Source: Chalara sp. BL73
Taxonomy: Eukaryota > Ascomycota > Leotiomycetes > Helotiales
Assembly: GCA_918026815.1 (NCBI GenBank)
Contig: CAKJVC010000077.1
Coordinates: 1-52,544, forward strand
Direction of reading: 5' to 3'
Length of the DNA: 52,544 nt
Shown: positions 1 to 12,000 of the stretch, piece by piece
Layout: every line of letters begins with the position of its first letter
Position numbering within the stretch: the first letter of the stretch is position 1
Position numbers and translations under genes: made by a program
Notes under the pieces: model-generated
Databases searched by the model: none
Told to the model about the DNA's origin: nothing
The model's input: the letters and a program-made list of their open reading frames with translations, nothing else

Positions 1-1714
1 AAGTGGGGTCTGTTGGGGGGGTAAGAGTAGGGCGGGGGTTGATTGTAGAATTGTAGGGTTGTACTTAGGGGTGTAGGGTATAGGGTATAGGGTGTACGGT
101 GTACTAGTACTAGGAGGGAGGGCTACGGGCGGTTTACAAGGGGGGTTTTTTTAAACAAGTGATTTACAGGGGCTTCGGGACCTACGGGGTGTTTTCCTTT
201 CTATGTCTGTGTGTCTTTTTGTTCGGCAACCCGGATACGAATTCCCATCCATCGTAAAGTTGACGTACGACAGAAATCTTCGGTGTTATTTTGAAGACAC
301 GATCACACTTCGGCATGGGATTGGCTCTTGGGGTGGTTCATTCAGTTATATCGCGCGTATCCCTCCATGCATGCTCGCATCCCTCCCTGATTGTGTTTTT
401 CTTTCTTACATTCATTTCCCGTGTCCCGGCTCCGTATCCAGCCCATCTCGTTCATTCATCATCATCATCATCACCACCATCATCCTTTTATAAATCGTTG
501 GCATGGTTCACTCCATTTCCTTTGTACGCCCACCAATCTCGGGTACCCGCGACAGCCCTGAAGCAAAAAAGATGCCGTGTCGGCGATCACTCTGAGGTGG
601 TACAGTACTTTACAGTAACAATGCCAAATCCTGCGCCATTGCCATGCACGAAATCACGATCCAATGATCACCCACCATCCATACCTTGGGACATCCATTT
701 CATTTGAGGCGCGTCACACAGTCTCATTGCTGAAATGCAAGGGCATGAACACGGCTTGACTCTAAGGAAAGTCACGTGTGCTCTGGATAGATTGCTGTAG
801 GGGACTTATGGACTAAGGCATCCGTCATGCTTTCTCGGTGTAGCTCGAGGGACGGTATCCGATATATTCATACTCATATGCCATATCTAGTTTCTTCATT
901 CAAGGCTAAGGTAGTCTGAAAATATTTCTCGCATGAGATGCGATCAGTGGATGTATGTGAGTTCAGCTTCCAATTTATCGATGAGACCTTAGTCACCGCG
1001 ATAAATCGAAGCTGAAGAACCGAGGAAAGTGGTTGGTCATGATTCCATTTATGGCTCCCTCTCACTTCAGCTCATCTGCAATAGCCCAGCATACGATGAT
1101 ACAACCACCTAGATGGGCTCTCTCACCGGGCAGATGCTGTCGTACTTCGCTGTTCAACTTTTAGGACATCCTGGTAGGATAACCTACTTAAAATGGCGAC
1201 AGGCTCAGAGCTTTTTTCTCGGTGGCGCACACCGAACCTTACAGAACAGTTCCACCTCTTCATTTTGAGCAGGTAGAAGAGATCGATATCAATGTACCCA
1301 CCCTTGAGGCTCAATCCCATTCTTCCGTTTTGTATTCACGTGAAAGAAGAAGGCAAAGGCCGCGTGCCGTTCTTTAACCTGTTTATCTTTCACCCCGGAC
1401 TTTCGCAGTCTGTCTGCTGTGCCAAGCATCTTCACTTCTTGGCGTCAGGAACGAGCTTGGCTCCAATAGTCAGGTCCTTAACCCAGATTTAACCAGATCT
1501 GCTGCGTCGCCGTCTTCCGAAGATACACACTTCAATTCCACTGGTTAATCGACCGGCGATCATGTAAACATCCTAAGAACAACATGCTTGGGTTTCTTTG
1601 CTTGGGTCAGGCCCATCTGCGTCACTCCGATAGAGTGCGAAAAAATGTATATAATCATCATGCTTCCAACCCGTGGTTTCTGTGCTCCAGCCACTTCTGT
1701 TGATCGTCACCAAT
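1..1714. other. Left-edge non-coding stretch
   Basis: I find no supportable gene here. The first 200 bases are strongly G-rich on the + strand, with a degenerate AGGGTAT-like minisatellite around 57-100 and GTAC-rich sequence after it. A short CAT/CAC trinucleotide-like run lies at about 455-485. The remaining open frames are short and show no recognisable motif. The right end of the stretch is the promoter of the nuclease gene. Confidence 0.6.
1648..1654 (+). promoter_or_regulatory. TATA box of the S1/P1-type nuclease gene
   Basis: TATATAA lies about 60 bases before the chosen ATG at 1715. This is a plausible distance for a fungal gene with a short 5' leader, and it supports that ATG over earlier ones. 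No transcript evidence is available. Confidence 0.5.
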
Positions 1715-2723
1715 ATGCAGCTTCTAAATCTCCTCACAGGTACCGCTTTGGTCGCCTGTGCTTCTGCATTCAACACTGATGTTCACAATCAGATTGGGTT
1801 CGTAAGTCGCCCAACATCATTTGCCACCTTGACACGAAAAGGGGATTTAATGGAATGCACAGATGGCTGAAAAGTACCTAACCCACGAGACTCAAAGCAT
1901 CATCAACAAGATTCTGGAACCGGAATATGCTAAATCCATTGGGCGTGCCGCCGCATGGGCAGACGGCTACCGAAAGGTGCCAGAAGGAGCCTACACCTAC
2001 CAGTGGCACTGGATCGACTCGCTCGATACTCCTCCCGCAGTTTGCAACACCTATTATAACCGTGACTGCACAAAAGGAGGTTGCATTGTGTCTGCAATCG
2101 CGAACCAGACCGTTATCCTACGGGACTGTATCAGGGCTGCCAAGGCCGGCAAGCTCACTGGAGGCGCCAACCTCACATGCTCATACGCATTGAAATGGAT
2201 TGTGCATTTCACAAGTGATTTGGCTCAGCCTCTGCATACTTCGAATCTTGGTGAAGGCGGAAACGCCTTCAGCGTATCCTATGGCGGAAAGACCAACAAC
2301 TCGGTCCTCCATTCCATCTGGGACGGCGCTATCATCTACTCCCGCGCGAACAAGACCTCATTTTCGAACCAGACCATCGATCCCTATTTCGAGGGATTGG
2401 TGAAGCGTACCAACGCTGACAACTTTTTCGAGCCAACAGATAGCTGGATCTCGTGCACCGATCCCGCCACGCCAGTCGCGTGCGCCATGGCATGGGCCAA
2501 GGATTCAAACATCTGGAACTGTGATTACATTTATAGCCAAGACTTTACGAAGCCGGATCTGAAAACGAGCGGATACTTCGAGGGTGCTTACCCGATTGTG
2601 GAGTTGCAGGTGAGCAAGGCCGCGTTAAGGTTGGCAACATATCTAAATAAGTTGGTGGAGGGACGATATGATAAGGACCGGGAGGTGATATTGAGGGTCA
2701 ATCCTGCCTGGAAGGAATTATAA
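1715..2723 (+). CDS. Secreted S1/P1-family zinc-dependent nuclease
   Basis: Two exons, 1715-1801 and 1863-2723, with a 61-bp GTAAGT...CAG intron, give 315 residues. Residues 1-18 are a signal peptide ending ACASA, so the mature protein would start at Phe19. Members of this family cleave single-stranded DNA and RNA and remove 3' phosphates outside the cell, using three zinc ions. Metal ligands visible in order: the N-terminal residue, His six residues into the mature chain (FNTDVH), Asp in AAWADGYR, His in QWHWIDSLD, His and Asp in IVHFTSDLAQPLH, and His and Asp in LHSIWDGAI. The family almost always begins its mature chain with Trp; here it is Phe. Several N-x-S/T sites are present (ANQT, ANLT, TNNS, ANKT, SNQT), as expected of a glycosylated secreted enzyme. 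A TATA box at 1648 supports the start. The gene is convergent with the zinc-cluster regulator downstream. Confidence 0.93.
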
Positions 2724-3356
2724 ATGGATGCACTCATCGCATTTTTACAACTCTCATGAGCCACTAAAAACTGATCCATGTGAGGTGATGGAGACATGAT
2801 GCATAATGACAGAAAATGATAATAAAACAATAATATAAATACTAACAATACAGTTACTATGCTATATAAAAGAGCACAACATTTATCATTACTCCCGCTT
2901 AAGCACGTAAAGGATGTTCAGTAGGCAATCCAAAGTCGTACAGCACTTCTTAATTAATTTTCGCTGTCGTCTTCTTTCAACCACACCATCATCCAGTTGT
3001 TCATATCATATTTCAAAATCAACCATCTTTCTCCCATTGGTTCATCGCTTACTTCATGAACAGCAGTATAATTCTAGCGCGAATTCCCAATTCTACAATA
3101 CAAGTAACGGCAATAAGCCAGCGTCACAGGATACTTCAGCTGTGATAACTGTGAATCCCACGTGCTGGGTCTTCTTCCAATGTTCAAGTACTCGAGGCTA
3201 TACCCAGCGCTCGATTGAATCAACTTCGACAGCTTATAGATCACAGCTCGCAACCAAAAACCTTACACCGCAAACTCTTCTTACAAAAGGCTCCATCGTC
3301 ATGCTTCGTTGGATCCCCCCTATTTTAGAATGATCATAGCCAACGCCCAGAGATAT
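2724..3356. other. Convergent intergenic region
   Basis: This is the shared 3' region of the nuclease (+) and the zinc-cluster regulator (-). It is AT-rich around 2800-2890, consistent with polyadenylation signals. A 139-codon ATG-initiated open frame at 2914-3333 (+) has no recognisable motif, and I do not call it a gene. Confidence 0.5.
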
Positions 3357-4961
3357 CTAATTCTCATCACAACCTCCAAGCCCGGCAGCTTTTCTGGCCC
3401 AAGCCAACGACTCTCTATAAGCCGGATCGACATGATCCCAGATATCTTGCATCATGCCCTTGCCCCAATCTTTAAGCCACCACACATGCGAATACCGGTG
3501 TAGGATGACACAATAATGACCAGCAATGATGATCGCTAGCGTGTGATGCTCACTCAAGAGCGTAATAAACCTCTCAGGCAAATTGCTCAGCCATTCGCCC
3601 ACCAAATGAGCATTCCTCGGCTGCTCCTCGGAGGCCGCAAAAACAGGGCCCAGAGCAGCGATAGCCTTGGCGAAGACCTCCGTCTCGTGGCCCGCGTCCA
3701 CCTTCGAGAACTCCCCGTTCAGCCTCTCGAGGCTATCGACCGCCTCCCTCGTCTCCTCCGACGCCGGGGCTTCTCGCCCTGTGGTTATCTTCCCGGGGCC
3801 CCCATTGTCCTTCCGGAGGAACGGCTGCGCGACCCCCACGATCTTGTGCCACCCGGCTGCGAGGTGGAAGATCTGATGCAGGTTATCCACCGTCCTGAGG
3901 CGGCCGTGCTGCGGGGGCCGGGAGGACGCGAGCGAGAACATGAGGGTGAGGCTCGAGAAGCCGATGCAGGCTGAGTAGCTGTTCGCGCTTATGTCGCCGA
4001 GCTCGCGCGTGAAGATGGCGAGCCCGGCGTTGTGGTGCGAGAGCGCCGCGGTGAGGTAGCCGTTTTGGGCCGCGCCGGTGTTCTGGTCCGCGAGGTGCAT
4101 CGCGGAGAGGGCTAGCACGCCGTGCATCAGGAAATCGTGCGTCATGGCTTGCCTGGAGATGAAGGTTTGCGCGCTCTGCAGCGACGGGTCGTCGTATATG
4201 ACGGTGTGGATGGTGGCGGTGAACCAGTTTATCATCAGTGCTAGGTCCTCAGAGGGTAGTTGCGGAGGAGCAGTTGCATCTTTGCCGTGCGCCGCAAAAG
4301 CGCTCTCTGAGATGAGCTGGGTGCTGGGACTGCTTCCGTCATATTGGAGCCTAGGTGGAGCTGGCTCCTGCGGAGACTGGATCTTGTCTTTAGCCGGCCC
4401 AGCACCGCCTGCGGGTGAGCCTGTGTTATATTTACACTCTGTACCATAAACAAGGCATTTAGTGCACTGGGGCTTCTTTTCATCACACTACAAGATATAA
4501 CATAAGCCGTGGTGCTTTTATTGCAATTCTAGCACTAACAGATGCCAATAAACAGAGAGCCGGGTTGCTAAAAACTTACCTTGATCTTCCGAGCCTTACA
4601 GGTAGTACATCCATTTCGAGTTTTGCGATGCGCACGTCGGCGGGTAATCTGGTCTTCGATCGTAGAGTCCGACGTACGTCCAGATTGTGTCTCGTAAGCA
4701 CTATTAGGTTGCCGTTCATAAGAACTGGAGCGACGACTTCGACTTTCACCAGGCCAGATCAACTCTCCTTTCGCTGGGTACTTGCATTCAAGATGACGGG
4801 CTGCACAATAGCTACACTGAGGCTTGTTCTCATCGCACTAGATCCATGAGCGTCACTAAAGATGTTTAAGCGTTGCGCATAGGAGAACGTACCTTGATAT
4901 GGCTACGTTTGCACTCTTTGCAACCTCCACGTGACTTAGTATGTCGTCGACGACTGAGCAT
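3357..4961 (-). CDS. Zn2Cys6 transcription factor with two tandem zinc clusters
   Basis: Three exons on the minus strand, 4961-4893, 4837-4580 and 4487-3357, give 485 residues. Both introns (55 and 92 bp) are phase 0 GT-AG. Two complete fungal binuclear zinc clusters are present, each spaced C-x2-C-x6-C-x6-C-x2-C-x6-C. Cluster 1 uses C14, C17, C24, C31, C34 and C41. Cluster 2 uses C100, C103, C110, C117, C120 and C127. Each cluster is cut by an intron at exactly the same place, just before its third cysteine. Basic linkers (RRRAHRKTR) precede cluster 2. The C-terminal part from about residue 190 resembles the fungal-specific regulatory region of Zn2Cys6 proteins (HDFLMHGVLALSAMHLAD). The product is presumably a nuclear DNA-binding regulator; its targets cannot be read from the sequence. 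Starting only at the second cluster would give an ordinary single-cluster factor, so expression of exon 1 is the point to test. Confidence 0.85.
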
Positions 4962-5413
4962 GGATGCGCCAGACCATTGATGATAGTTTTTTAAGAACGA
5001 GCTGTGCTCAATGGCGAGGCAGGGGCTAGTATGATAGCACGTCAATATGGAGCCCGAGAATTTCTTTTTGAATGCGGGTGAATTGTTGGTCTAAATAAAC
5101 TTTAAGGTTATGGAACGACTATAAATAGTCACCGGACAAATGACGAAACTGACTCGTCACGGTCTAACCAAGCCATCACGGCAGAGTACACTACAGCTGA
5201 AACTTTTCGTTTGGGAAATCTTATGCAGGATATATCATTGATACAATTTGAAAATCTACTATATATCGACTGCCATCAATCAAAACCATCTTCGCGCAGT
5301 GTCAACACATATTGTTCCCCAGTGAATTACGAGCCCTCCACACCCCTTCTTCTATATCCTGAACAAAATGGCGCCCACATATCCTTGCAAAATTTCTACA
5401 ACATTTGTACAGT
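4962..5413. other. Intergenic region upstream of the zinc-cluster regulator
   Basis: About 450 bases between the start of the regulator and the 3' end of the membrane-protein gene, which lie in the same orientation. I see no further gene. The region should hold the promoter of the regulator and the polyadenylation site of the next gene. Confidence 0.5.
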
Positions 5414-6205
5414 TTATTCATAATACTTTGGTGGCGGATCTGAACAAATCTCCTCTGGATCTGATGAAGAACCGTGGCCCCTATCACTATCTTCCAACGC
5501 CTTTCCCTCTGTCTTGCCCTTGGTAGGGTTGAACTCTTTCTTAATATCCTTCGTCTTTAGCACAGGGTTTGCCCGTGCCTCGTTCTCCAGAGCCATATTA
5601 TCAAGCTTCCTTTTCGGCATATGGTTTTGCAAGCCTCCATTCTCAATCTCCGTTACCGGCCTATTATTCCCCGAGTCCATGCTGCCTGCCGGCCTCAAAG
5701 CCCTGTTGTCCTCAAGATCTCTTTCGCTAGTAATCGCGGGGACCTTTTTCGCAGCACAGCAGCACAAAACCAAAGTCGTCATCCAAAGAAACATATTCAG
5801 CAGCGAGATCCAGACGGCAGCCTTCATCCTCGCCACCGAGAGCGTAGATCCTTCCCCCTTCGCTGTTTTCCCACCGTTGGAAATAAATATCTGCCCAAAG
5901 ACTCCTGTGTGTGCAGCCCATAGTACCACCAATATCCCATCGCATAGAAACCACAGCCGCCTTCTCATGCTGATGAGGTAGTGGGTGATGCATGCTACAA
6001 CCGAGAACGCAACGAGTACTTCAGCGAATACCCAGGCGCTCCCTGCATGACCTCCTGTTGATGAGGCATGTGAGAGGTCGATACCGTACAGAATGGCGAC
6101 AATGATGGCGAAGATGAATTGTAGTAATCGAAGGACTGCTCGAGTTACATATGCCGGTGCGCAATCGACGCGCGAGAATTGCTTTGGCATGGTGGGCATG
6201 GCCAT
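5414..6205 (-). CDS. Four-helix MARVEL-like membrane protein with PPxY tail
   Basis: A single exon of 263 residues starting at the first in-frame ATG (6205); the open frame extends upstream but without an ATG. Four hydrophobic helices lie at about residues 23-43, 57-80, 85-107 and 128-152, with short loops. This arrangement fits MARVEL-type tetraspanning proteins, which sit in membrane microdomains. A CCCAAKK stretch follows the last helix and could be palmitoylated. The remaining 110 residues are a charged, probably disordered cytosolic tail ending in DPPPKYYE. This contains a PPKY (PPxY) motif of the kind bound by WW domains of Rsp5/Nedd4 ubiquitin ligases. A possible small intron in the 5' leader (GTGAGT near 6277) would not change the protein. 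Family assignment rests on topology and not on a sequence signature, so the function is unknown. Confidence 0.75.
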   Translation of the reverse strand: MAMPTMPKQFSRVDCAPAYVTRAVLRLLQFIFAIIVAILYGIDLSHASSTGGHAGSAWVFAEVLVAFSVVACITHYLISMRRRLWFLCDGILVVLWAAHTGVFGQIFISNGGKTAKGEGSTLSVARMKAAVWISLLNMFLWMTTLVLCCCAAKKVPAITSERDLEDNRALRPAGSMDSGNNRPVTEIENGGLQNHMPKRKLDNMALENEARANPVLKTKDIKKEFNPTKGKTEGKALEDSDRGHGSSSDPEEICSDPPPKYYE

Positions 6206-7005
6206 TTCGCTCAACGAGATAGCGTGTATAGCTCTGAAGTGTAAAGCTCTAAAAAAATCCAAATAGAAAAGGACTCACGCAGATTTGGCGGATTAAAGTC
6301 AACGCTGATATCTGTGAAGAGGTTTCTAGAAAAGAATCATGGAAAGAGGAGAGGAATGAATAAACCCCTGAAATAGAATACCTCAATGCCATGACTCCAC
6401 TAAAACAACATCTTCTAACCTGAAAAATTTGAATCTTGCGTATCTACATGACCAAATTCTCGGCTCGTTCTACCTCGTATCGTATATACGCCCCCAAAAC
6501 AGCCTAGACAAGGTTTCAAGCACCGATGCCAAGCAGCGGGAAGCGCAATTAAGCTCAAGCGTTCCAGATCCACCATTTATGCGAGCGAAACATCATGCAA
6601 AGCGCTAACCCCTTTCAGCAATTTCATACGGAATCCGAATCTCGTATCGTGTTTACATACCACATTCAACCATGCTCGGCGTCTAGTTGTCGCAACATCG
6701 ACATTGTCTGTTGCCGCTGCGGTCCTTTTATGTCCTATACAGGAGTATCTGTTCAGGATGCGTTACAAGACTAACGGTATCAATATGGCAAATACGATCG
6801 CGGTTGATGTTCCATGATGAGCCTCAATAGCATACGCGCCCTCCCTGTGAAGTGCTGGTACAAACAAGATAATGCGATCCACCATAAAATTTGGCCACGG
6901 TAACTCATATATATAGGAGACTTCGTAGGTTGTCATTTTCAACTGTCTTGGAAAAATCTCAAGAACTCACTATCTTCTCATCCATCACTATCCCTCTTCG
7001 TCAAA
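6206..7005. other. Divergent promoter region
   Basis: About 800 bases between two divergently transcribed membrane-protein genes. Apart from the TATA box close to the RTA1-like gene I recognise no gene or RNA here. Confidence 0.5.
6908..6915 (+). promoter_or_regulatory. TATA box of the RTA1-like gene
   Basis: TATATATA lies about 90 bases before the ATG at 7006, a suitable distance for the core promoter of this gene. This is inferred from sequence and spacing only. Confidence 0.45.
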
Positions 7006-7912
7006 ATGGCAGTGAAATCAGGCGAGGCCGAAAATCCTCTTTACCCATACACTCCAAACAAAGCCGCCGCATACGTATACGTCGCTATCTTCGCCATAAC
7101 AGCCGTCATCCACACAGTCATGATGTTTCCCTTCCGCGCCGCGTTCTTTATCCCCCTCATCATCGGCCTCGGCAGTAAGTCCCACACCTTCAGTCTCGGC
7201 TCCACATCTAACATTTCATACAGTGGAAGCAGGATCCTACTACTTCCGCAGCGTCTCCAGCGACAACACACGGCTGATCCTGCCCACCGTGCTCAACGGG
7301 CTGCTCAACCTCGGCGCGCCGCCCTTCATCGCAGCGACCATTTACATGATCCTCGGGCGCATCATGCGAGTCCTGAAAGCCGAGATCTTCTCGCCCATAT
7401 CGCCGCGATGGCTGACGAAGCTGTTCGTGCTGGGCGACATCTTGTGTCTCGCCAGCCAGATGATGGGCTCGATACTCTCGGCGAGCGACAAGGCAGACGA
7501 GCGGGAGCGGGGCAGGATCATCGTGCTTGCTGGGCTGATATTCCAGTTTGTGATATTCTGCCTGTTTATCCTGCTGACCTTGGCCTTCGAGATACGGTAC
7601 CGGAGAAGTGGTGCCGATACGGATCTTCGTTGGAAAATGCACACCAAGGTTCTCCACGCGCTGAGCGTGATATTCCTGGTACGAAACCTAGTCCGTATTA
7701 TAGAGTACCTTCAAGGAGACGGTGGGTTTATCATAAGCCATGAGGCGATGCTATACGCCCTGGACGCGACCCCTATGTTGCTTATGGGCGTTATACTCTT
7801 GATTGTACATCCTGGGAAGCTTTTCAGGGCAGCGAGACGAAGCGAGAAGGAGCGGCGGGCCGACAATGGAAATGAGATGGCTCCTATGATTCGAATACAT
7901 GCCGCGCAATGA
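7006..7912 (+). CDS. RTA1-family seven-helix membrane protein
   Basis: Two exons, 7006-7174 and 7224-7912, joined across a 49-bp intron (GTAAGT...CAG, phase 1), give 285 residues. The protein is almost entirely hydrophobic helices with short loops, as expected for the seven-spanning RTA1/RSB1 family. Family landmarks are GMEAGSYYFR after helix 2, RLILPTVLNGLLNLGAPPF, and the C-terminal RIIEYLQGDGGFIISHE followed by LDATPMLLM and HPGKL. Members confer resistance to toxic compounds (7-aminocholesterol) or help move long-chain sphingoid bases across membranes in yeast; the substrate here cannot be predicted. The short basic tail is cytosolic by analogy. It is transcribed divergently from the MARVEL-like gene. 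Confidence 0.88.
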
Positions 7913-9009
7913 ATCTGTGGATAATTGCACGCTAAGTTAGAAGATTGACCAAAATGGGGGTTGCTGGGGTTCTCGCGGGCGTAAGAGCGGAATAATATAT
8001 AAAGTACGGACCCAAACAGAAATATTCTAATTACCATCTACAAATACCAGCTAGAAATACGTGTATGTCTACATATCTACCATATCAATCTCTGCTGTTT
8101 TTGATATTTCCATTATTTTATCCCATATCCGAATTCCTTCCAACCTAGACCTATAACATACATCTACTCTATCCACCCCAATCCCACCCTCCCCACTCCT
8201 CCACCTCCGTCCATCCCACTTCCCCATCCTTCCCAAACCCCCCAACCCGTCCACCCCACCTTCCGCCGAACCCCTAACTCTAATATTTCCGCCTCTAAAA
8301 CCACCCTGACGCTTCTTAAGCCATGAATCTTAGCCCTAGCCGAGCAGAGCCCAAAACACGCCCAATGGTAGAGCCCCAATATGCGCTATCCTTCCCGCCC
8401 ACGCCTCGAATTTCCTCTTCAACATACTTTGAGGGGAGTAGACGAAGCTATGGTAGTGCTCTTTTGAGTAGTTGTGGCTTCGAAGATTTGCAGACATGTT
8501 CAAAGGCGCAGCTTTCTCAAGGGAGGTGAGCGAGATTTTGCGCGCCAAGATACAAGATATATACAGGTTGCCGTCAAAAAATAGTTGGTATACATTATTA
8601 GTTTATGGTTCTAGTGGGTGGGAAAGGCGGGCAGGAATTCGAAAATGGGGGTTTGAGTTCTGGGATGCGGTTCATGGGGAATGATATCATGTCGTCATTC
8701 ATTGTCATGAGAGTCGGGCTGACATAGTGATTTTAGGGCAGGCGGGGTATGATCAGCTATGGGTTAGGTAACTCCAGCAGGAAGTGAAAGAGTAAAATTG
8801 TCTCTCTATCTGTCCAACAAATTATCAGACTTTTCCATCGGATTCTTTTTGTAGGCATGTGGTCTACAGGATCATACCCGCGGTATCACATACTTTTTAC
8901 ATTCCAGAACCATACAAAAATAGAGGCACAAGAGAAGGGAACTACTACTTGAAATCGTACCACATACCACTACAACACATATAAAGCAGAATCTCCAGCT
9001 TCTGCAACC
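7913..9009. other. Convergent intergenic region with pyrimidine-rich tract
   Basis: No gene is supported. The + strand at about 8160-8270 is a long C/T-rich stretch, and its purine-rich complement produces spurious Gly/Trp-rich open frames. The rest should hold the 3' ends of the RTA1-like (+) and HET-domain (-) genes. Confidence 0.5.
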
Positions 9010-12000
9010 TCACTTAAGAATGACCACCTCTGTCGTGGGCTTCGCGGCCCACCAAGCCGACTTCTGCACCTTCCCCACGCCCAGCCTGGTAGCGAACTCG
9101 CCTCTTGTATCCCACTCGACAAACATGACATTAAACAGCGGCAAGCCCGAGACGTCGACCCGGTCCTCATTCCCCCAATACTGCGACTCGGACAGGAGGA
9201 TGAAATCATACAGGGAAGAGGAAAGGCTTCTCTGATGGTCTGTCGGGATCACCCGGCCTACAACCGTGTCTGAAGCGTCAAGGATCTCAGCCTCGTGGAT
9301 GATCAGCTCTGTGTCGACCTCGAGGCCTTTGCCGCGTTTGGTGCTTGGTTTCCAGAGTATTTCTTGTCGCGGTTTGGTAACACGCAGTCGGAAGCGCGCG
9401 ACCTGCGTCTCGCAAACGAGGTGGCGGTTGTCGATCGGTATGCCGGCTGGGACGGAGGGAGGAGCGAGATCGGTAGGTGGGTTCGAGGCTGGGCCCGTAC
9501 GAAGCTTAATTGCGTCTTCCCTAAACCTGCGTAGTTCCTCCTCGTCGGCTGGGTCAAAGGCAAGGCCTAACCCATGCCCATTCACGGGCACTAGAGCCAA
9601 TGGTGCTTCTGGCGCTGCTCCGTTCCCCAGACCCGCGGTACTCTGAGAACCTCGCAATGTCCCTTGGGGAAGTGGCGGTGTCAAACTCCTGTACCACATG
9701 ACGAGCGGCTTGAAACGCTCCTCAGCAGGCTGCTTGTTGCCAGTCTTGCGGGCAATAACTTTCTTGAGCGAGAGATCATCTTGCGTAGATACCCAGAAAG
9801 GCTCTTCGAATCGAACTCCTGGTTGAGTGTGGTACTTCTTCTTTGTATCTGGGTGGTAGTCTGGATCCTTTCCTATTTCCCATGCAGCCCACGACCAACT
9901 TGGAAGGTAATCATGTGCTCGCTTCGTAAGATGTACCCCTTTTGCGGCCGGTGGGTGCCAGAGCAGCGCGAGGTCAAGATACTTCTCTGGCAGGCCATAC
10001 AGAGTGTGGCCAAGTGGCGCTTGAGCATGCGTACCACTCAGAGTACCTTGTGGCCTGTTTGTATTTGCCATCTTCTCTAGGACTTTGAGAAGGCCCATGA
10101 CCGCGTTGAGAGAGTCCCTCGAGTCGGTCATATCGCGGCCAGTGTACTGCGCTAGCAGCTTCGCATATTCGGTGAAGAAGGGTGATCGAAGCAATACGGG
10201 CGCTCCATCCCAAGTATGCTTGATTTTGGACACTCCGCTGTCGTCAGGAAGCGATGAAACCCAAGAGATCTGGGGGGGACCGCTGCCAGCATGACAGCCA
10301 GGCATGTCCTCACGTAACACACCATGTTGGCAGTGATAACTGGCATACCCCCCGTTGAAGATGAGCATCCGTTTAGAGAGGAGCTTCTCCTGCAATGTCC
10401 ACGCTCTGGTATCCCACTTGCCGTACGTGTCGTTGTACTTCACCGCTAGGAGAACATTGACGTTCGGTCGTATTCCTCTGGCAATCTGGTTTCGTACTGG
10501 TCTGGTTGATATCCCGCATAGTCCAGCTTCAGCATCGACCCCATCAGCCGCAACAAGCGTCACTGCCGCGTGGCCAAAGATGCTGTCCATCTGTTCGATT
10601 TGTGACTTGCGTGCATCAGGATCGTCTTCGTATCTATCATCTTTCTGAATGATGCAGAGGCTGTCCACCCAGATGTACTGCAATCCTAGCCTCCCGGTCA
10701 CAGCAATTGCATCTCTAATCGTCTTTGCAATTGGTGGCATTTGGCCCTCTAGCTGAAAGCTGAGACTTTCCAAGTTCCGTACATGGAGGTTCAAAGCCTG
10801 ACCTCCAGCAGCGCCCCAGACGTACGATAACGCAGCATATTTCGGTCTATCTTGCTTCCTCATATTGGCCATGTCCATTTGAACAATTCTCATTGTATAA
10901 ACGTCGATCAGTCGGAAGTGAGGTCCAGATGGAGGCTGAAGTTCATTCCACCAGCTTGGCTCATCGCAAGCTTGGCCATGGTGTTCGAGACAATTATCAA
11001 GCCACATTTTGCAGTCTTCCTCGACATCGATATCTTGCCGAAGTAGCTTCCCATACTGGAGGCCGCCATTAATACTCTGATAACTTGAGGCGATACGGAG
11101 ATTGAAAGTGCTAAGACGAGAAAGCGGCGCTCTGGGTGCGTTGCCGTAGCCCCAAACATCAATATTGAGTAGGCCTGCATCTTTATCATTGGCGTTATGG
11201 ATAATGATGGAGACAGCAACTGGCAGCTTTGCGTCCAGATTCGCAACCAACGAAGTGACAGTTGGGATTATGGTGCCAACCGTCGCCATGATTTGCAATC
11301 GTTGTGTATCTGTTTCATTCCAAATCCCAACATTAAGACCGGCTACGGCAGCGAGGGAGGCACCTTGAGCAATATCATTGGAATCCACCTGCTCGGCAGA
11401 AGTGATTCCTCCGACCACAACCCCCCCATCTTCGAGTTTCTGCTCCAGTTCGACGTTGTCGCGGCTTCGCCCGAAGGGGTAGGGAGGCTTGTGAATGGGT
11501 ATGTGCTGAAGCCAATCGAGGCCCTCCGCCCATTTTCTGAAGTTGCTGCCAACGAGCTCGCTGGGGAGGTAGTCTTTCACAGCTGGGTGCTCGAATGGGT
11601 CGTGCTCTGCGATAGCGTCGAAGATCAAGCTGCAGAAGTTACAGGTTCCCTTTCTTGTCTTCCGCAGAATGCGGTCTAAGAAGATGAGCTTGTGGGAGAG
11701 ATGTCCATCTCCCCCCTCCTGTCCCAAAGTGAAGTTATTGCGGGAGTCGAACTGCTCGAAGTCAATCTTGGAGCACGCAGTACACAAGCCTTCCTTCCTC
11801 TCGCGCTTCTTAGCGTCAACTATGGTGATGTCTCCACCAAGTAAGCTTCCCTCAATCTCCAAATCACTGAGGTTCGCCACACCGCGCAGTGACTTGGGCA
11901 GTCTGAGCTTCTGTTCAGGCTCGGGAGGGCTCGTCGTCGAAGTGGAATCCACTGATCCCCGTTTCCCAAACGGATTCAGGCTGCCAGTTTTCGTCCTGCC

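Noticed and set aside
2914..3333. 139-codon + frame between nuclease and regulator
   Set aside because: No motif, Ser/Thr-rich composition, and it lies in the expected 3' regions of two convergent genes.
8160..8380. Gly/Trp-rich minus-strand frames
   Set aside because: They come from a pyrimidine-rich tract and not from coding selection.
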